From the NCBI GenBank assembly GCA_029449235.1, contig JANATG010000004.1:682001-746000 (forward strand): a stretch of 64,000 nucleotides of DNA, in the 5' to 3' direction. Under the pieces are notes generated by a model. It made no database searches. It saw only the letters and a program-made list of their open reading frames with translations, and was not told the origin of the DNA. Shown one piece after another: positions 35,797-47,286 of this stretch (within the stretch, counting starts at the first letter, position 1; every line of letters starts with the position of its first letter). This DNA is from Linnemannia schmuckeri. Its lineage: Eukaryota > Mortierellomycota > Mortierellomycetes > Mortierellales > Mortierellaceae. Made by a program: the position numbers and the translations under genes.

Positions 35797-36435
35797 GGTG
35801 ATGATGTCTCCGGACGAGGTCAGGAGTGGAGAGGACATTGAGGGGTGAGACACAGAGCGATGGATGCGGCGAATGGAAGAAGAAAAGCACTGTAGGAATG
35901 GAAGTTGGTGTCTGGGTATGGGTGTATGTGCTGAGGAGAGAAAGAGAAGGAGTAGAGAGGGAATGGGAAAGAAATGCGGGGACAGGAAGGGAATAATTCA
36001 CACAGCGAATGAGGAAGGAGAAAGAATGATGAACAAAGGTTCCAGGAAGAAGAGGTGCGTGGGCTGTGGGAATACGAGAAAAGAAAACGAAAGACGCAGA
36101 AATGGACCTGTGTCTAAAAGTCGAGACTCTGGGTGTGTCAGATAGTGGAGTGAGATCGATGTTGGTGGCGATGTGTCTGAGCACAGTCCACTGGTCAAAT
36201 AGGGGGAGGAAGGAATGGAAGAAGACTAAAAATTATTTATGACACGGCAGAGAGAAAAGAATGGATGAACCTTCGCCAACATGGCGCAAATAAACGATTC
36301 TTGCCAGAGAGGAAGTCTCTGGCATCTTTTTTTTTATTATGGTCCTTTATTGTAGTTGCTAACACAACAGTAGTCTTCAAAGTCAAAGCAAGAATGTGAA
36401 GTCATTACTGAGATTTAATCTGCTCCCTGAACATT
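35797..36435. other. Leader/promoter region of the EH paralogue
   Basis: No gene is supported. The minus strand is C/T-rich from about 36080 to 35800, as expected for a fungal leader. An inverted pair CCAGAGA...TCTCTGG sits at 36303-36321. Confidence 0.35.
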
Positions 36436-36867
36436 TTATCCCATCTCCACGGTCCATCGCTCCTCCTTAATCCGTCTCTGGCTCCTGTAAAGAAAGTACC
36501 CAACGACCATAATTAACATTACCACACCACCAAATACTCCTACGGTTACGATATCGTCGACAGAGGACGTAGGTGACTTCTCGGATACCGGCGACGGGCT
36601 GATGGGTGAGAATGAGGGCGTTGTCAGTGTCAGCAATGGAAGTGAGGGTGACGAGGTTGTCATTGTCATTGTCCCTAGTAGGATAGTTTCTGAGACGGTT
36701 GGTGAGATGATGGTAGCGAGAAGTAGAGTTGTGTTTGGCGTGGACTGAGAGTCTACTACTGATGCAAGGGATGAAATGAGGAGGAGGGAGAGGAGTAGTA
36801 GCGTGAAGAGGGAGAGCAGTCTTGTCGGAAGAGGAATGGAGGGTGAGGGAGGAAGGAGTCGAACCAT
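36436..36867 (-). CDS. Small single-pass membrane protein with Ser/Thr-rich ectodomain
   Basis: A 143-codon intronless frame. It begins with a long hydrophobic leader (residues about 17-35), then a Ser/Thr/Pro-rich stretch likely to be O-glycosylated, a transmembrane helix (VTVGVFGGVVMLIMVVGYFL), and a short basic tail starting YRSQRRIK. Its layout matches the stalk-TM-tail end of the neighbouring kelch proteins without the propeller, so it may be a shortened derivative of that family. No homologous family is recognised with confidence, and it could equally be a remnant. Confidence 0.5.
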   Translation of the reverse strand: MVRLLPPSPSIPLPTRLLSLFTLLLLSLLLISSLASVVDSQSTPNTTLLLATIISPTVSETILLGTMTMTTSSPSLPLLTLTTPSFSPISPSPVSEKSPTSSVDDIVTVGVFGGVVMLIMVVGYFLYRSQRRIKEERWTVEMG

Positions 36868-37484
36868 GTTTCAAGAGTTTGGCGGGAGGAATGTGGAATG
36901 CAAAAAAAGATGATAAGTCGCGAGGAATGAAGAAGAATAATGAAAAAAGAAAGGAAAGGCAGAGAGTGGCGGTCAATGCGACCGTTCTTATGAGTGCAAT
37001 CTGACCCGCTGGACACACACGCTGGTACACTACTTCGCCATGCCGTTAAATTTCAAGTGCCCTTTTTTTTAAACTGTGCCAATGATCACCTGTCCATACC
37101 AAGAGGCCTCGCCAGTCTCAACAACAACAATTACCGCGGAGTAGACCAAAAGCAAGATTGACAAAATACAACACAGTCTTCACTATTTTTTTTTTTTTTT
37201 CATGTCCAACACGGCTACAGCATGTTCAAAAGGGGTAAATCAACATTTTGTATATTGCCATCACTTCTCCCCTCAAGACCGAATCGCCCATGGGGACTTG
37301 GATTGGGGTTCCGGCGGTTATCAGTGGCCTGCTCGTGGTAGAAATCTTGTCGCAGATGAGCGCCCTGCTGAGGACCCCAAGCTGGGCAGTACGCGAGTCG
37401 AGGCTAGAAGATATGCGTGATTGGAGGTTGAATATTGTGCACTGTAAGGAGTTGGAATATGTTCAACGGACATGTGTCAATTCG
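36868..37484. other. Intergenic
   Basis: No gene is supported; a T run of 15 ends at 37200. Confidence 0.3.
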
Positions 37485-38090
37485 TTATGACAATAACGAA
37501 TGGAACGAAGAGTTGGCGAACCCAGAGGGATAGCGGGCGAGTACAAGCCTCTTGGTATTCAGCTCGCTGGAAGACAAGACTTCTGTGTTTTTGTCGGACA
37601 GGTTACGTGCTGTCGCAGCAGCAACAGTAGCAGGCGCGGATTTCTCGCGACGCGTCCAATTAGCAATCCGGCGAGGGCAAGTACAAGGACAAGGAAGGCA
37701 TCCGCGCATCCTATAGCAATGGGTACAATACTTGCTCCTTGGACCTCTGTGAATTCTCTGATCTCTATTGAAGACGAGCCTGGACTTGTTGTTTCAGGCT
37801 TACCCAAAGACGGAGTCAGTGTTGAGGTTGAAAACACCAGGTATCCTTAGAATTTCCTGACTCTTAGCGTTCAATAAACCCATGAAACCAAGGAGATGTA
37901 AGAAAAAATGGATGTTCGGTCTATATGGAGTATACCCATACTCGGCTTCGCAGACTACTTCGTTGGTTTGTCAAGGCTTACCTATCTGAGCAATAAAATT
38001 CACGCCGGCAGCGACGCACATCATGGCTTCGGAGAAGTAGGTCTGGTCAACGCTGATAGCCTGCGTCCACGTGGACACATCTAAATGTAA
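37485..38090 (-). pseudogene. Relic of a kelch-type membrane protein gene
   Basis: Minus-strand fragments match parts of the neighbouring kelch genes. At 38085-37985 the frame reads VSTWTQAISVDQ...AMMCVAAGVNFIA, equivalent to the last kelch blade (TWTQGP...AACTVAGDNFVVWGG in copy D), and ends at a usable GTAAGC donor. At about 37837-37660 comes a stalk followed by a hydrophobic helix (FLVLVLALAGLLIG) and a basic stop-transfer segment; then the frame breaks up. The propeller upstream is missing. I read this as a truncated, decayed copy of the family. Confidence 0.55.
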
Positions 38091-38581
38091 ATCCCTACTC
38101 GGAACTGCCCGGGCCCTGTCAGGGACTCTCCTCCATCGTTACAACTACCTTCTCTCCACTGTAGCCTATGGTGTTGGAAAACATTGGACGATTCATTATT
38201 TTGAGCAGCATGGCCACGGCGATGGGAAAGCAGGGATTCTGCCATTAGATTTTTTTTGCGAGAAAAATAAAGGTTCTCACCTGACATCATCCAGTGTTGA
38301 GGGGGACCGTTTCCATTTGCCGCCTAAGAAATAAGAAAAAAACGCGCTAATGCATCCTCAAGTTCAGCATGCATCCTTCTCGCGCACAAACACGACAGAA
38401 CATGATCCTCGCCCTCTACCTTGACTTGGAATATAGACAAGAAAAAAATAAAACAAGGGTACATACCAAATTCATCAAAAGTTCTGAGCAGTGCGATCAG
38501 ACTGCATGGAAGATACCATTGTCACCAGATGCTCATTACACGTGGACTCTTTATTGGCCCCCGCGAGGTCTCGCTCTAATA
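38091..38581. other. Intergenic
   Basis: No gene is supported between the kelch relic and the 3' end of kelch gene A. Confidence 0.3.
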
Positions 38582-40521
38582 TTAAGGGCGACTCCTGGGG
38601 GTATTAGGAGTAGTAGGCGTACTCATCTGCAGTCGTTCGTACTCTCGTCGCAGCCTGTCCAGTTCGCTCAAATACAGCTGCTGTTGCTGTTGCAAAAGCG
38701 CGGCCTGTTGTTGTTGGAAGATCCATTGTTGCCGTAATTTCTCGTCTTCGATGATGTGCTCTGGAATCGCCATACCCTGTGGGTTCCTCCAAGGCTCCTG
38801 TAGAGGTGTATCGCTGTACTGAGGGTCTGTTCTCTGGAATCCTTGAAAGTGCACTATGGGTGCATATTCGGGATTCCGTGCCTGGTGAACTGGAGGGAAT
38901 TGTAGTTCCATATCCAGGGGTATAGATACCGGATTCCTTGGTATTCCTTTGAGATTCAGAGGGTCAACTGGCTCGTGAGGATCGCGCTTTATCGTGTCAA
39001 AATCGTACCCGTGTTTCCTGGAGTCCTGTTCCTGTGGTTCATAATCTTTTCGAACAACTTGATCTTGGAGACTAAGCCGCTTGCGGCGCTTGTAGATCAC
39101 ATATCCGATAATAACGCCAACGACTACGACCGCACCAACGATGCCTCCAATAATGCCACCCATATGACTTATGTCAGAACTTGTGCCAGAACTCGACGCA
39201 CCAGGAGAGTAACTCTCTGTCCATCGTTTACTGCTGAGATTGTATATAATCATCGAACTCAAGGTGTCTGTAGCGTTCACTCCTAATATGAACGAAAGTT
39301 TGTCAGAGAAGAATGTATATTAGTACAAGAGAGCACTGTCAATGACTATTGCGAAAAAAAAAATACGCTCATGTCATATTTTTTACCTCCCCAGGCAATA
39401 AAGTTGTCCCCAGCGATCGAACATGCCATAGCTGCACGAAAGTCTGAAGTGTTAGTCGGAGTGCCTTGGCTCCATGTCAGCGAAGGGACGTCAAGGATGT
39501 AGATATCTCCTCGTGGGACAATGGATGTGTCTAATCCAGTTGATCCGCCAAAGACGATCATCTTGCGACCTCCTTCTGCTGGAACCATGCAGTGACGAGC
39601 AAGTTTTCCTGGCGATGTACCCTTTGTCGGCTACTCGCATTGAAGAAAAAAAAAAGAAAAAAAACAAGCGCAAGACAGGGTTAGTCTTGATGATCCTTTA
39701 ACATTTTTTTGGTCAAGCATTCGGCAAGGAATACAAGGCGATGAACTACATACCACATTGATCCAGCCCCTCTGTGCCACGTTGTACTCCACAAATCGAT
39801 CTGAAAGTATTGCTGATTGTTGAGTCGGCAAATCAAGACTGGTTGGAGGCACCTCGTATCTGCCGCCATAGACCAACAAGCTCTTACGGTAGTCACTCCA
39901 GACAGTACTGTGCCCTGAGAGAACTCGCCCAATCTCCAGGGGGGGCGGCATTGATGCCACTGTGGAAGTGAGCGTAATTTTGTTCGACATTGCCGTTTCT
40001 GTAATGTTATACACAGTCATGCCCGTATCCTTCTCATAGACTGCAGGGATGTAAACGAGGTTCGTTTCTGGATCCGTTGCTCCTGACTTTGCGAAACCAG
40101 GGAAGGCCGCGGAGGTGCCACCAGAATCTTGTTGTTCGAGCCAAGTCAAACTGGAGATTTTGTACTTGGTAATGCGACTCGAGTTGATGGCGGCTTTGTT
40201 GCGCTCCGAGGAACACCAGACCATTAAGGATTGGCCGTCATCGACCACGGTCATGAAGTGGTTGGCGCTTGTGGGCGCGCTACCGGAACCAGCACCGGTG
40301 CCAAGAATGATCCACGGTGGACTGGAGATGTTCCAGTTGGTTTGGGTGAGATTTAATGCGTAGAATTGATTACTGAAAATACCTCCTGCTGGACCTGGGT
40401 CGCCTCCTTGAATATAGAGTGTCTTTTCGTCGACGGTCGTATACGCCATAGAGTGGACTGGGAAAGGTCCTGCTGTGACGAGACCCAGAAAGGTGAAGAG
40501 GGCGACAATGGCATACAACAT
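38582..40521 (-). CDS. Kelch-ectodomain single-pass membrane protein A
   Basis: Exons 40521-39754, 39630-39387 and 39282-38582 give 570 residues. Order: signal peptide (MLYAIVALFTFLGLVTAG), a galactose-oxidase/kelch-like beta-propeller (blades marked by LYIQGG, LLVYGG, MIVFGG and ending FIAWGG), a Ser-rich stalk, a transmembrane helix at about 381-401 and a long cytosolic tail. The tail has aromatic motifs (RNPEYAP, DPQYS), a Gln-rich run and a coiled-coil segment LYLSELDRLRREYERLQ. The protein should sit at the cell surface or in an endomembrane with the propeller outside; the ligand is unknown. I chose the Met at 40521 over 40557 because it puts the hydrophobic leader at the N-terminus. Intron phases match the other kelch copies. 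Confidence 0.88.
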
Positions 40522-41055
40522 GGCAGAATGGTGAATTAAGGCATCCCGATGCTGCATGCGGATGGTTGACGAACGAGGAATGAGGAATGCAGGCTGACGA
40601 AAACAGGCGTGTGATGTTTATGAGAAGAGAATGAGAAGGCAGAGGCTTGTGAAAAGGTGAAAGAGGCAAAAAAGGGAAGACGCCACAACAACAAAAAGGA
40701 AGAGGAAAAAAAGATAGATGGACCAGTGTGGGCGGTTGTTCTATCCCTAAGCCCACATGTTGGGTCGTCTCAAGGGTATCCTGCGTCCATCTCTCATTGT
40801 TTCTTTGTTTTTCTGTTTGTTTGTCGTCGATTGTATGCAAGCATGCTGTACGTCCCAACGAGTATCGATGCTCTATGTCCCTGGAAAATTTACTCCGACC
40901 AACCCATGTTCGATCGCATGCAAAATTGTATTTACTTTTCTTTTTATTTTGCTCAAAAAAAAAAAAAAAAAAGGGGGGGCGCATAAGGGCTGGTTGCCTC
41001 GCTGGCAATCATTGACCCAGAAGTGTCGTTCCCACTACTTCATCTCGTAAAAAGT
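40522..41055. other. Intergenic between kelch genes A and B
   Basis: No gene is supported. It contains an A run of 18 followed by G7 (about 40955-40979) and, in minus orientation, a C/T-rich leader upstream of kelch A. Confidence 0.35.
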
Positions 41056-42672
41056 TTAACCGGAGGATGACAGCAGGCCACGGTGGTCAACGTGGTTGCT
41101 GTACACGTATGCCTGATTCGGAGTATGGGAGTGCAGCCAAGGTGAACTTTCAGTAGAGCTCATCGCTTGAGGGTGTCGAGGCAATTGCTCGTACGGCGAC
41201 CACTGCATCGCCGCCTTTTCGTCTTGTGGATCTCGAGGAGTAGCACTCCGACTCGGCACTTGATTGTACATCGTATGAACGTTCGCTGCTCTGCTCTTTT
41301 TGCATTTGAATATAATCCATCCAAGAAATATACCAACGCTGACGGCAACGGCAACTCCGATTCCGATAATGATCCCAACTTTGCTGATTGAGGAGGAGGA
41401 GACGCTGGTGGTGGTGGTGGTGGTGGATGGAGGCTCAACAGCTGTGAAAACATAATGGTCTACCCATTGGTTCAATCTTAGGTTGTAGATCAAGGTTGAC
41501 GCAAATTCACTCTTTATGTCGAGCCCTTATGTTGCATCGGAAGAAACGAAAGTAGGTTACCAGTCAGCTCTTCTTCTTATTTTCTTCCTGATTTCTTTTT
41601 CTTCCTTGTCACTTTTGCCACAACATCTGTTACACATACCTCCCCAGGAGACAAAATTGTCACCGACGACAGCACATGCCATGTTGCGTCGACCGCTCAC
41701 TTCTCCGTCGGAAAGAAGGGTCCAGCTCATTGTCTTGTCATCCAGCATATACAGGGCACTCGAGTAATTTGAACCTTGATTGGAAGCGCCAGTGTCCGGC
41801 TCCCATCCTCCAAACACCAACATCTTTGTCCCATTGTAGGCTGGGATCATACAGTGCGAGGCCAGCTGTCCTTGAATTCCTACAGTGGGCTGTCACAGGA
41901 GATGTGTAAGTATCACAATCATTTCCACCTCGTTCGCACACACCCTTCAGGCAAGCGAAGAGTAAGGCATACATACTATTCGCGCCCAACTATATGTGGA
42001 TGGTTGATACTCGATCATATACTGGTTGTACACGGTCCTGTTGTCAACTTGATTGAACCCGCCAAAGTAAAGGAATGCACTTCGTAGCTCACTCCACACA
42101 AAGCTGTTTCCTGTGCCTTGGAATGAAAGCACTGTGCTGGGGTACATTGGAACGGTCGTCCTGTTTTCTGTGATAGGGTCGTATACCAGCATTCCTGTCC
42201 CATTGTTGACTGCTCCGGGAACATAGATGAGCCCAGTTGTTGGATCGAGGGCCATAGAAGATTGTCCTCCACCAACCCCTGAACTGGGATCATGCAAGTG
42301 ATCATTGGTCCAGAGTGCCGTTGCAATGTCGTAGGTAGATAGTCCTGTGAATGCACCCCACACGACCAGCTTCTTGTTATCCTTGGTGGCGGTCATGGCG
42401 TGATAGTAATCGAACGGAGCAGAGCGCATCCCTGCGCCAACGGGGAGGGCCTTCCAAGGTGGACTAGAGACGTTCCAGCCAGAGAGCGTGAGGTCAAGGG
42501 AGTAGAACTGGTTGTTGTAGTGGGAGCCCCTTAGCGCAGCGCCTCCCTGAATATAGAGAGTTGTTCCAGCGACAGTCGCATAGGCCATACAACATAGGAG
42601 AACTGGTGTCTGGGCTGAAGCAAGGGTGAACAAGTTGGCTGCTGCCACCAACAGAATGAGTGATGTCTGCAT
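41056..42672 (-). CDS. Kelch-ectodomain single-pass membrane protein B
   Basis: Exons 42672-41977, 41889-41640 and 41525-41056 give 471 residues. Signal peptide (MQTSLILLVAAANLFTLASA), conserved CCMAYATV at the propeller start, kelch blades (LYIQGG, FLYFGG, MLVFGG, FVSWGG), a Thr-rich stalk encoded by a GGT-type repeat (about 41409-41428 on the + strand), a transmembrane helix at about 365-388, and a short tail (PRDPQDE, PRHPQAM). It lacks the Gln-rich coiled-coil tail of copies A and D. The third exon starts at 41525, the only acceptor that keeps the phase. Confidence 0.88.
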
Positions 42673-43314
42673 GAGAGTATGTGAGATGAACTAGAAATGC
42701 CGATGCCGGAATCTGTCAAAAGGGGTGTTGGTAGGCAGTGGATGCAGAGGAGAGGAGGTTGAAGAGTAAGGAAGTAAAGAACAAATGAATAAAGTGAATG
42801 AAAGAGAGAAGGTTGTGAAAGTGATGTGAGTGTGTGTGTTGATGGGCAAGGGCAAGGGCAAGGGCAAGCAAGAAGGAAAAACGAAAAAGGCAAAATAATG
42901 CATGGGTCGGCTGAAGAAAGTTAACAAAAAAAAACGCCTCGTCCTTTTGTTGTACAGTTTGTTTACTTCTTTGACCTGGGTCTGTGCAGATTATCAATCC
43001 TCTGTGCTTCTCCTTCCCCTTCTCTCGTCGCTTAACAAACACGTTGTTTCAAGTGGTCCCTTAGCCCATTGCTCTTCGTTTCTCCCTGTCGCTCTCTCTC
43101 GTTCTATAAAGGTATTCGGCCCTTGGCGTCAATTCTATCCCGACGAACATGAACGATTGAAACCCCAATTCTCCTCGGAGAGTTATCGTTATTTCACGTT
43201 TGGGCGCGTTGTTTTCTTGTTCTGCTGGACATTTGTTCCTGGTTCCTGACAGTATGACACACTGACGTAAAGCGACCAAGACTGATAAGGTCGCCTCAAA
43301 TAGTGATCAATCAA
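42673..43314. other. Divergent intergenic region, kelch B and monooxygenase 4
   Basis: No gene is supported. Four GGGCAA units lie in tandem at about 42844-42867. Kelch B (minus) and monooxygenase copy 4 (plus) are transcribed away from each other from this region, so they may share control sequences. Confidence 0.35.
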
Positions 43315-43324
43315 CTATATATAC
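43315..43324 (+). promoter_or_regulatory. Candidate TATA box of monooxygenase copy 4
   Basis: CTATATATAC in otherwise mixed sequence, about 400 bases upstream of the ATG at 43729 with a C/T-rich stretch after it. Position and sequence fit a TATA element, but nothing visible proves it. Confidence 0.35.
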
Positions 43325-43728
43325 GTTTGCTGGACGCGCCTTCTTATTTCCTTAGTCACTCTCACGACTCCTATACTCGCTGCTTCTAAGTGTTCCCTCC
43401 TCATGTCCAAATACATGGAATACACTCATGTCCGTTTCCCATACTCAAATATCACTTTTCTCTTTTTTTAGTTCATGGCGGTGCAGGTTGCACAACAGCA
43501 ATAAAGTCTCGATTGGATGGTAACGAACAAGGAGCAGACCGGGAGAATCCTTTACACCCTTTCTCGTCTTCTTTTCTTTCTTACACTCATCCCACACCCC
43601 TGATTCTTTCGTTTTCCCTCCTTGTTCATCCTAATCTACCTGCAACAGACTTTTGAATCCCTAATTCCGCATTCCGTCCCGCAAGTAATTTACGAATCGA
43701 CAACGACTACTTCACTACATGCACAGTC

Positions 43729-45646
43729 ATGTCTAACAATCGCAACAGGCCTACCGTACTGATTGCTGGTGCCGGTCTGGGAGGACTTATGCTCGGCGCC
43801 CTCCTCGAAAGGCAGAATGTCCCATACACAATCCTCGAACGAGCACCTGCTGTCAAGCCCTTGGGTAGGTTAGCAGCAACGGTCATTTTGGAGGCAACAG
43901 ATACTGGCAGCATGAATACAACATACGACTGCTCTGTCTCTGCACTGTTGACGTTTCCCCTTTCCTCCTTTTTTTCAATGCATAGGATCTGCTATGACTG
44001 TGGGACCGGTACTTTTGGCCATTTTCCAGCAACTCGGGATCTATGACGACCTACTCGCTGTTGGCAAATACATGACACACATCAGGATGCACAATGAGTC
44101 CTTGCAACCACTCAAACCTACCGACTACACCCCTGTCGAGGAGCAGTACGTAGCCCTGAACAAATCATCCTGGGCTGTAGAGATATGACTAGGTTGTGCT
44201 TTTTGTTCAACCACACATACCCGCGCACACACGTACTCATTACGTCTCTGACAATTGATAGGACTGGTTATGGATTTTATGTGGTAGCACGACCAGTGCT
44301 ATACGAGCTCATCCTCAAGCTGGTCCCTCCACGCAGGATACTCTTTGGCAAGAAAGTGGTCAGCATATCCGAAACAGATAACAAGGTCATAGTTAAGACG
44401 AGCGACAATACGACACACGAGGGAGATATTTTGGTCGGAGCGGATGGTGCTCACAGCACGGTTCGTCAACATATGTACAAAGTATTGAGAACTGAGGGCA
44501 ATCTACCAAAGTCTGACCAGGAGGACCTTACATTCAGCTGTACGTGTCTTGTGGGTCAGACCAGGGTCCTGGATCCAGAAGAGTTTACTCTCCTCAAGAA
44601 ACCTGTGTGTCAGTTCCTGTCAGTTATGAGCGATGACAAGCCTTACTCTGTAAGTGGAATCGATTGGGCAGACTGTTTATTATTGAAATCGTTCTGACAG
44701 CGTTCATGTACTTTTTGGTTTGTACTATTAATTAGTGGGCAACGTTCACCACATCCGAAAACAAGCTGGCCTTTATGGTAGTCAACTACCTTGGGACAAA
44801 ATCGAGCAAAGCGGCCATTGAGAGACGACAGGATGAAGGCGAGAAGGAAGAGTGGGGACCGTTTGCAGCGCAGGCAATGTGCGAGGTGACATCCAAGTTT
44901 CCTGTACCCATTGGAGACGGGACGATGACCCTCGGCGACATTTACGACTTGACACCTGAGGATATGATCTCCAAAGTCATGCTGGAAGAGAAGGTCTTTG
45001 AGACCTGGTACTCTGGTCGCATTGTTTTGCTAGGCGATTGTAAGTTTATACTTGGGTCATGATTCCAGTTAGGGTAACATGGACTTACCTCAATCTCTGA
45101 CTAAGGAACTATCACACTATTTTCTCAACTCTTTATTTAGCATGCCATAAGCTGAACCCTGCCGGCGGACAAGGTGAGTAAGGCTTTGTTCGACCACAAC
45201 AATTGCGGCACACAAGATATAATGAACTCACTTTGTCGTTGTTTCGATTTTGAATTATAGGAGCAGCCAACGCATTCCATGACGCAGTGGCATTAGCCAA
45301 CCTTCTCTACGCTATGCCGACAACCACATTCCAGGACATCACACAAATCTTTGCAGAGTACTATGCCGAGAGGCAACCAGCTGCTAAGGAGTCATTCGAA
45401 AACAGCCAGCTTTTCGGCAAGATCATGGACCGAGGGATCGGAGGTGTGATTGCATTGTTTTTTGTCACTCACACCCCCTTTTGGTTGTGGAAGATATTAC
45501 TTGGCAAGACAGTCCGGTTCCGTCCTCAAATTGGGTACATTCAGGCCATTCCTGCATTAGGATCAGTCTCTCCTGCCGTCTCGCCGAGTACTGAGAAGGC
45601 CAGGGTTATGTTTGAGAGACTACAAGAGCAATCGGCAGCAGTATGA
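43729..45646 (+). CDS. FAD-dependent monooxygenase, copy 4
   Basis: Exons 43729-43864, 43986-44145, 44262-44649, 44736-45039, 45141-45173 and 45261-45646 give 468 residues. Class A flavoprotein monooxygenase: GAGLGG near residue 13, DG motif GADGAHS, late flavin motif GDSCHKLNPAGGQGAANA. The gene structure differs from copies 1-3. The ACHK-encoding piece is not an isolated 11-base microexon but is fused to the LNPAGGQ piece, giving a 33-base exon, with an intron after the GGQG codons instead. The last two exons of copies 1-3 are joined into one. With copy 5 it forms a second subgroup. Substrate unknown; no targeting signal seen. Confidence 0.92.
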
Positions 45647-46290
45647 GAATTCTTTCCAGTAACTATTGGTAGAGGCACCATGCAAAAATAAAGATTCAGG
45701 TTCATCCACCCATACCTCCATCAAACTGTCGATGGTATGCATGTTGGTTTTTTCGTTGTCCTTCCAGAAGCAGTTCTTAACATGCCAACCATGCAATTGC
45801 ATATCGCAAAAATAGAATCCCGCAATCCACCTTTGTACCTCCTCTGTTTGCCTCAATACTTGCCTCTGTATTCCCTCAAGTACCATACAGCACAAGTACC
45901 ACGTTCTCACCGGCTCGCCTTCTTAACTCCTCCTCTCGCCCTCCCTCTCTCCTTCCTCTCGCACTCTTACCCTCATTTTTCATGTGTAAATCATCAACGA
46001 TGTGATGGGAAAAGAAGAAAAATAAGGTTATGGTGCCTGTGAACCGAATACCGTTTGCTGGATTTGAATATCATGCATTGCATTGCATAATGAGAAAAAA
46101 AAGTGCTCAAAACATGGGACTTGGTTCCACTTGGATCCCCTTTGTCATCCAAAGAGGATCGCACTAACGGATTGCACTAACGATTGCCACAACGGCTGAC
46201 AGATCACAACAAGTAGAGCACTCCCTTTCTTTTTCGACGCCCTCATTGCTCTCTCTCTCTCCCTTTCTCTTCTTTCTTTCTTAACCAGCC
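45647..46290. other. Intergenic between monooxygenase copies 4 and 5
   Basis: Apart from the polyadenylation signal at its start, nothing gene-like is seen; a CT-repeat stretch (about 46249-46280) directly precedes the start of copy 5. Confidence 0.35.
45687..45692 (+). terminator. Polyadenylation signal AATAAA
   Basis: AATAAA 41 bases after the stop codon of monooxygenase copy 4. Confidence 0.5.
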
Positions 46291-47250
46291 ATGACAACCA
46301 CCATCGACAAACCAAAAGTTCTCATCGTAGGAGCAGGGCTAGGAGGACTTATGCTCGGAGCTCTCCTCGAGAAGGTTGGCATCCCCTACACTATCTTTGA
46401 GCGTACCACCACTGTAAAGCCTCTAGGTGAGTGATGATCTACCTTGCGGGAATGAGCCGAGTAACACCTATCAGCAGCAATCGCTTACATACTTCTATAC
46501 GATCTCTTTTTTCTCCATGATAGGCTCGGCGATGTTCATTGCGGCACCTATGTTGACTTTGCTCGCCCAGCTTGAGATATTGAACGAGTTTGTTGCGATC
46601 TCCAAAGAGTTATCGACGTATTCTACCAACCGCGAGGTCGAAGGACCTTTCTCCACACTTGATTATTCCACTATGGAAGCAATGTAAGGAGCCATCTCCA
46701 TCTTTCTCTCTTGATCTCGTTCTTGGAGTAACAACGACAAACATAGAACTGACTCTCTTTCTTTGGTGTGGCTCATATATGTCCACTAGTACGGGATACC
46801 CAGGTTATATTGTATCGAGACCCATTTTCTACGACCTCCTGCTGAAGCAGATCCCAACCAACAAGATCCTCTTTGGAAGACGAGTCATCAACATCTTGGA
46901 AAAGGAAAGCAAAGTCATGGTTCAGACCGCAGACAACCGGATATTTGAAGGCGATATCCTGGTCGGTGCAGATGGGGCCTACAGCACTGTACGGCAGAGT
47001 ATGTTCGAGACGCTAAAGCAACAAGCTCGATTACCCAAGACGGATCAGGAGGACTTGCCCTTCAGCTGCACTTGTCTTATTGGACAGACTCGGCCTCTTA
47101 ACCCCGAAGAGTTCCCGGTTTTGAAGGAGGATCGTAGTCGGTACTTCTTGACCCTTGCACACGACCAACCTTACTCTGTATGTGCTTCGCTTTGTTTTTT
47201 TTATATGAATCTGTGAGGTGCGTGTAAAAGATAAATGATAACTCATGATC

Positions 47251-47286
<36 letters not shown>

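Noticed and set aside
40370..41008. A 212-codon minus-strand frame upstream of kelch A
   Set aside because: It is leader sequence of kelch A read in another frame; the true signal peptide starts at 40521.
46249..46280. CT repeat before monooxygenase 5 as a special regulatory repeat
   Set aside because: C/T-rich leaders precede almost every gene in the window, so it is not distinctive.
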